A stretch of 10,196 nucleotides of DNA, from contig NZ_CALKTL010000115.1 in NCBI RefSeq assembly GCF_937997405.1, positions 1-10,196 on the forward strand, in the 5' to 3' direction. Below, piece by piece: positions 6,796 through 10,196 of the stretch; positions within the stretch are counted from its first letter, which is position 1; the number at the start of each line of letters is the position of its first letter. Origin of the DNA: an uncultured Campylobacter sp. GTDB lineage: Bacteria; Campylobacterota; Campylobacteria; Campylobacterales; Campylobacteraceae. The translations under genes and the position numbers were made by a program. The notes under the pieces were generated by a model. It did no database searches. It had not been told where the DNA came from and saw only the letters and a program-made list of their open reading frames with translations.

Positions 6796-7485
6796 TTACG
6801 CCTCGTGCATCTCCTCTGCTAGGCGCTTTTTATAGGTACGCTTGAAATGAAACGCCCAAATTAGCGGAAATATTATCTCCAGTCCTTTCCAAAATACAAA
6901 CCCGCTATACTCTCCAGGAATGGTAAAAAAACCTATCCAAACCGCATAGTAAGCAGCCACGTAGCTTATCACGAAGATAATGCTCCAAATTAGTACTTCA
7001 GAGCCGGTCGTAACAATCCAGATCGCAATCAAATAGATTAAAACGCTTACTAGCGCGGTCGGAAAAAACCAATTAAGAACGCCTAATTTTTGATGGTCTA
7101 TATCCGCGCTAAGATATCCCGCCACGCATGCGATGATGCACAGAGTGCATAAGATAGCGCGCAGCACGGCTAAATAGCGCAGCTCACGGGGTTGTATCGC
7201 GCCTTCGTAGTCGCTGTTTTCGCAGCTACTACTTTGGCTGTTTTTGCTGCCACGCCCCGCCACATAGACAAGATGTGCGCCCAGCGCTATGAAACACGCG
7301 CATGCTGCAAGGTCCCAAAATATGAAGTTACCGAAGATTGTCCCGCCCGAGCCATCATCGCCCGTAGGTCCTATTAAATAAGGCCACGAAATTTTCACTA
7401 TGCAAAACGTCGCCGCAAGCAAAATCGGGTGCAGCGCGAGCCTGCCGCTCCTTAAATCAGAGAGTAAATTTTTAAAATATCCCAT
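6796..7485 (-). CDS. Unrecognised six-helix membrane protein downstream of ciaB
   Basis: I do not recognise this 229-residue protein. It is clearly an integral membrane protein, with hydrophobic segments at about 19-39, 53-76, 104-125, 138-159, 163-187 and 196-214. A Ser-rich polar loop (78-100) separates helices 2 and 3, and the positively charged tail FKRTYKKR suggests a cytoplasmic C-terminus. A Gly/Asp-rich loop (PTGDDGSGG, 40-48) joins helices 1 and 2. There is no signal peptide, ATP-binding motif or obvious catalytic residue set. The ATG is preceded by AAGGGG at 7491-7496. It lies 72 bp after ciaB on the same strand, so read-through is possible, but a -10-like box and a perfect palindrome in the gap suggest it may be expressed separately. 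Confidence 0.8.
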   Translation of the reverse strand: MGYFKNLLSDLRSGRLALHPILLAATFCIVKISWPYLIGPTGDDGSGGTIFGNFIFWDLAACACFIALGAHLVYVAGRGSKNSQSSSCENSDYEGAIQPRELRYLAVLRAILCTLCIIACVAGYLSADIDHQKLGVLNWFFPTALVSVLIYLIAIWIVTTGSEVLIWSIIFVISYVAAYYAVWIGFFTIPGEYSGFVFWKGLEIIFPLIWAFHFKRTYKKRLAEEMHEA

Positions 7486-7495
7486 GCTTTCCCCT

Positions 7496-7515
7496 TAAAA
7501 TTCCGCGGAATTTTA
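7496..7515. promoter_or_regulatory. 20-bp perfect palindrome abutting the ribosome binding site of the membrane-protein gene
   Basis: TAAAATTCCGCGGAATTTTA is a perfect palindrome that touches the AAGGGG ribosome binding site. As RNA it can form an 8-bp stem with a CGCG loop. It could be an operator or a leader hairpin. It lacks a following T-run on the minus strand, so it does not look like a ciaB terminator. Confidence 0.4.
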
Positions 7516-7528
7516 CTCGCTTTCCATT

Positions 7529-7534
7529 ATTTTA
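7529..7534 (-). promoter_or_regulatory. Candidate -10 element for the membrane-protein gene
   Basis: TAAAAT on the minus strand lies in the 72-bp gap after ciaB. Transcription from it would place the palindrome at 7496-7515 inside the leader. A single AT-rich hexamer in AT-rich DNA is weak evidence. Confidence 0.25.
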
Positions 7535-7557
7535 AGGCGCAGTTCAGAGCTGAAATT

Positions 7558-9372
7558 TTAAAGCCACTTTGCTCGTTCATTGCTAGGATCCGTTTCGTTG
7601 CCGATCGCTTCGTAGCGCGAGTAGTAAAACTCCACAAACTCCCGCACCTGCGCCTCGCGCGGCAGATACACGCCTCCGCTAAGCTCCGCAAAGCGCGATA
7701 AAAATTCCGCCGCGTCCTTTTTGTCGCAATAAAGCCGCGCCAGCTCCTCGTAGTTTTGCAGGCACGCGGCTTTGAAGCTCTCATAGCCTGCGCGGTCAAA
7801 TTTAACCGCCAGCCGCATGCCGTCGAATTTCAAAACGCCCGATGCAAAAAGCAGGCTCAGATGTATCAGAGCCTCGCAGTAGTAGGGCTTGAGCTCCTCC
7901 ACCCGCTGCCACGCGATGAGCCCCACGGCGCGGCGGATCAGCTCATCCAGCACCGGCAGGCAAAACTCCGCCTCCTCGTGGAAAAAGAAGTTCACGAGCC
8001 CGCCCGTAGTCGCCTTGTACTCCTCGATGAGCTTAAAAAGCCCCGAGCGGTTCATGCGCGCCTCGGTGTCCGCGTCGATGAAAAATATATGCCCGAACTC
8101 ATGCCCGATCGTCGATATTTCGTAGACGCGGCGCCAAATTTGCGGCTTTTTAAATAAAATTTCGCGCCCGAAATTTAGATAATCGAGGTCGAAAATTTCG
8201 CTGCTTAGCCGCATAAAAGGTCTAGCCTTGGCGCTTTCATAGACGAAATTTACGAAGGCGAAAATTTTCTTGCCGCAGTTGGTGCTTACGAACTCGTCGT
8301 TGGGCACGACCTGCGCCGAAAAGAGTCCGTTCAGATCGGCTCCGTAGTAGATCAGCGGCGCGCAGACGTAAAGCTGGGTTTTGGCGATATTTGAGAGCAC
8401 GAGCGAGTGCATGACGGCGTTGTTCGCGCCGATTTTTTCATACGCGCGCTCAAAGCTCTCGCTTACGCGCGCTTTAAATTCCTCCGCGCTAAACTCATAC
8501 GCGCCTGCAAGCCTGACATCCCATTCCAGCGCGACTGCGTGCGTGTAGGCGTCCTCGTAGTACTCAAGCGGATGCCCGATCTGAAGCGGCGTTTTTATAT
8601 CCATCCACGCGATCTCCGCATCCCGCCACGCGCCGATCACGGCACTAGCGTCCTTTTCGCAAAAGGCCTGTTTGAGCTTGCCTAGATATGCGACGTAAGC
8701 TAGCTCGCTCTCATCCTCTGCAAGCGTCACCAGACGCTCCAAAAGATCGCTAAATTCGCTCTGTAGCTTCGCCGTCTCATCCGCAAATGCCACGGCGTAG
8801 GGCACCATTTGGGATTTGCCCTCGCGCTGTACTATCGCGCCGTAGCAGCGCTCGCAGATCTCGCCGTGAGGCGTGCGCATAAACAGCTCCTCTTGCAGTA
8901 AAAATTCCTTCGCCTGCGCAAGCGAGTTAAATTCCTTTTCCCAGCGTTTGTTCGTGCCTTCGATAATTAGGGTTTGCCAGCTTTTTTGCATATCGCTTAG
9001 CACGAGCCCGATGCGGTGGATGCCTTTTAAAAGCTCCAGATAAAAGGGCTGCAAAATCCCCTGCGCGCCAGCCTCGGCTATGAGCGCTTCGTGCATGCCC
9101 TCATGTATTTCTCGCGTGAAATCATACATTTTGCTCTTTAGCTCGCGCTGGCGCGCCTCATCGTAGCCCAAGCGGCGAAATTCTTGCAGCAGCGGATCCT
9201 CTTTGAGATCGACTATGCGTCGCAGCACGGCGATGCGCGCAGTATCGCTAGACTCAAAGCCGCAGATTTCCAATCCGTGCGTGATCAGCTCGGCGTGCGG
9301 CTCGTCGTAGAGGGCGTTTAGTCGCGCTTTGGCGGCTGCTGCCATCTCGCTAAGTTTTACAAAATCGTTCAT
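7558..9372 (-). CDS. ciaB: CiaB-family protein (Campylobacter invasion antigen B) with a gluzincin-like zinc motif
   Basis: This 604-residue protein matches the CiaB family in length (C. jejuni CiaB is about 610) and in segments I recall from it, such as GEICERCYG (170-178), IGHPLEYYEDAYTHAV (265-280), FSAQVVPNDEFVS (351-363) and EISTIGHEFGH (418-428). In C. jejuni, CiaB is reported as a protein exported through the flagellar system and needed for host-cell invasion, although that role has been debated. There is no N-terminal signal peptide or membrane helix. HEFGH (424-428) followed by EEYKATTGGL (450-459) fits a zinc metallopeptidase site: His424, His428, catalytic Glu425 and a third ligand at Glu450 or Glu451. 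This activity is inference. The ATG has AAAAGGA about 6 nt upstream. It is divergent from the thioesterase gene, as I recall for C. jejuni Cj0914c/Cj0915, and is followed by a membrane-protein gene. Confidence 0.92.
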   Translation of the reverse strand: MNDFVKLSEMAAAAKARLNALYDEPHAELITHGLEICGFESSDTARIAVLRRIVDLKEDPLLQEFRRLGYDEARQRELKSKMYDFTREIHEGMHEALIAEAGAQGILQPFYLELLKGIHRIGLVLSDMQKSWQTLIIEGTNKRWEKEFNSLAQAKEFLLQEELFMRTPHGEICERCYGAIVQREGKSQMVPYAVAFADETAKLQSEFSDLLERLVTLAEDESELAYVAYLGKLKQAFCEKDASAVIGAWRDAEIAWMDIKTPLQIGHPLEYYEDAYTHAVALEWDVRLAGAYEFSAEEFKARVSESFERAYEKIGANNAVMHSLVLSNIAKTQLYVCAPLIYYGADLNGLFSAQVVPNDEFVSTNCGKKIFAFVNFVYESAKARPFMRLSSEIFDLDYLNFGREILFKKPQIWRRVYEISTIGHEFGHIFFIDADTEARMNRSGLFKLIEEYKATTGGLVNFFFHEEAEFCLPVLDELIRRAVGLIAWQRVEELKPYYCEALIHLSLLFASGVLKFDGMRLAVKFDRAGYESFKAACLQNYEELARLYCDKKDAAEFLSRFAELSGGVYLPREAQVREFVEFYYSRYEAIGNETDPSNERAKWL

Positions 9373-9437
9373 CGCGTATCCTTTTTGCCGTTTTTATCGT
9401 CTTTTTGCGAGCAGAATGTGTCTGCTTCGAGAGCTAA

Positions 9438-9443
9438 ATTCTA
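9438..9443 (-). promoter_or_regulatory. Candidate -10 element for ciaB
   Basis: TAGAAT on the minus strand, preceded by GAGGA, lies 65 nt before the ciaB ATG in the 185-bp divergent spacer. One mismatch from TATAAT. It would give a leader of about 60 nt. Confidence 0.35.
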
Positions 9444-9523
9444 TCCTCGCATCCGCTTAAAATTTTAAAATTTCGGCATAGATTTTTGCCGATTGTATCG
9501 AAAAAGTGTTAAATTTGCGCGGT

Positions 9524-9529
9524 TAAAAT
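9524..9529 (+). promoter_or_regulatory. Candidate -10 element for the thioesterase gene
   Basis: TAAAAT lies 28 nt before the ATG at 9558 and 17 nt before the AAGGAG ribosome binding site (9547-9552). Position is good for a short leader; the hexamer alone is modest evidence. Confidence 0.4.
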
Positions 9530-9557
9530 GCGAGATTTTTAAATTTAAGGAGTAAAA

Positions 9558-9977
9558 ATGAGCGATTTAAACTTAGACGATTTCGGCGAGCCGCGCATCA
9601 AGGTCGTAGCGCTGCCTAAGGATACGAATAGCTCGGGCAATATTTTCGGCGGCTGGATACTAGCGCAGATCGATTTAGCGGGCGCGACGGCGGCGCGCGA
9701 GATAGCGCCCGAGCGGGTCGTGACGATCTCGATGCAGGAGGTAACTTTCAAGCAGCCCGTATTTATCGGCGATGTCATCAGCTGCTACGCAAAAGTCCTA
9801 AGTGTGGGAAATACCTCTATTCGCGTGCAGATCGAGGTCGCAGCGTTGCGGCTAGGTGAGGATGGATTTCGCGAGTGCTTGCACGTAACCAGCGCGATCG
9901 CAACCTACGTAAGCGTGACCAAATCAGGCCAAAAAAAGCCGATCAGCGCGGAGATCAAGCGGCTGCATGGATTTTAA
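9558..9977 (+). CDS. yciA: YciA-type acyl-CoA thioesterase (hotdog fold)
   Basis: A cytoplasmic hydrolase of acyl-CoA thioesters, releasing free CoA and fatty acid. The 139-residue length is normal for a single hotdog domain. The family signature is clear: LPKDTNSSGNIFGGW (19-33) matches the PADTNANGDIFGGW stretch of E. coli YciA, with Asn24 and the FGGW turn before the central helix and Asp39 in AQIDLAG as the likely catalytic acid. The later VTFKQPVFIGDVISCYAKV segment (62-80) matches the core strands. Such enzymes assemble as hexamers of hotdog dimers; the C. jejuni homologue Cj0915 has a known structure of this type, from memory. The ATG has a strong AAGGAG at 9547-9552, five nt upstream. 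It is divergent from ciaB and has no downstream partner within the window. The preferred acyl chain length cannot be read from the sequence. Confidence 0.94.
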   Translation: MSDLNLDDFGEPRIKVVALPKDTNSSGNIFGGWILAQIDLAGATAAREIAPERVVTISMQEVTFKQPVFIGDVISCYAKVLSVGNTSIRVQIEVAALRLGEDGFRECLHVTSAIATYVSVTKSGQKKPISAEIKRLHGF

Positions 9978-10004
9978 AATTTTTCAGATTTTAGTTTTAG
10001 CTCA

Positions 10005-10042
10005 AGGAATTTTAGCGTCAAGCTTATAACGCGAAAATTCTT
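10005..10042 (+). terminator. Possible imperfect hairpin terminator after the thioesterase gene
   Basis: AGGAATTTT, a mismatched A, and GCGT pair with ACGC, a mismatched G, and AAAATTCTT around a 10-nt loop, starting 28 nt after the stop codon. The tail TATGTGGG is not a proper T-run, so termination is doubtful. The loop sequence AAGCTTAT can also pair with ATAAGCTT at 10050-10057, giving an alternative structure. Confidence 0.3.
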
Positions 10043-10142
10043 ATGTGGGATAAGCTTAGTACACAGAATTTACTGCGTAAATTTTTACAATTTTAAGCGC
10101 GGAATTTTGCTGTGCAGTATTTTGGCGGAAAATCTCGCAGAT

Positions 10143-10196
10143 AGAATTTTAGAATTTTAGAATTTTAGAATTTTAGAATTTTAGAATTTTAGAATT
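10143..10196. repeat. Tandem array of the 8-bp unit AGAATTTT, at least 6.75 copies, cut by the window edge
   Basis: Six perfect copies start at 10143, 10151, 10159, 10167, 10175 and 10183, and a seventh runs to the edge after 6 bases. There are no mismatches. Because 8 is not a multiple of 3, every reading frame on both strands meets a stop (TAG or TAA) within 24 bases, so the array is not inside a coding sequence. Each junction recreates TAGAAT, a -10-like hexamer. Perfect homogeneity suggests recent slippage and probable length variation between strains. Confidence 0.9.

Noticed and set aside
7756..8685. Plus-strand ORFs of 78-133 codons inside ciaB
   Set aside because: These are antisense shadows of ciaB; the minus-strand frame carries the recognisable family motifs and a good ribosome binding site.
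10143..10196. The terminal repeat array as a CRISPR array
   Set aside because: The unit is only 8 bp with no spacers between copies, so it is a simple tandem repeat.

Overview
The window looks like chromosomal DNA of a Campylobacter, probably one of the higher-GC oral species (the gracilis, rectus, showae and curvus group). Reasons: a CiaB invasion-antigen homologue sits divergent to a YciA-type thioesterase (an arrangement I recall from C. jejuni, Cj0914c/Cj0915); the flavodoxin is of the epsilonproteobacterial kind; and the non-coding DNA is littered with AAATTT and AAATTTTAAAATTT motifs. The species guess is inference.

Layout. (1) Positions 1-1524, plus strand: an unrecognised protein whose frame runs off the left edge, followed 11 nt later by the long-chain flavodoxin gene fldA and a strong intrinsic terminator. 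(2) Positions 1525-2360: 836 bp with no credible gene but with degenerate direct repeats and palindromes, lying between convergent genes. (3) Positions 2361-5804, minus strand: one very large gene for a fused LplT-like transporter, PlsC-type acyltransferase and acyl-ACP synthetase (Aas). (4) Positions 5902-6429, plus strand: a small YcxB-like membrane protein, divergent from aas across 97 bp. (5) Positions 6430-6795: a second gene-poor convergent region with two G-rich/C-rich inverted repeats. (6) Positions 6796-9372, minus strand: ciaB followed by an unrecognised six-helix membrane protein. (7) Positions 9558-9977, plus strand: a YciA-type hotdog thioesterase, divergent from ciaB. (8) Positions 9978-10196: non-coding, ending in an 8-bp tandem repeat array cut by the window edge.

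Functional links. Flavodoxin is expected to take electrons from the pyruvate and 2-oxoglutarate oxidoreductases. Aas recycles lysophospholipids inside the membrane, and the thioesterase hydrolyses acyl-CoAs, so two genes touch acyl metabolism, though nothing shows they are co-regulated. CiaB is known as a host-invasion factor, yet here it carries HEFGH followed by EEYKA, the ligand pattern of a gluzincin zinc peptidase. That is the most interesting protein-level observation. No CRISPR array, insertion sequence, prophage gene, tRNA or rRNA was seen, and I found no convincing undescribed multi-gene system.
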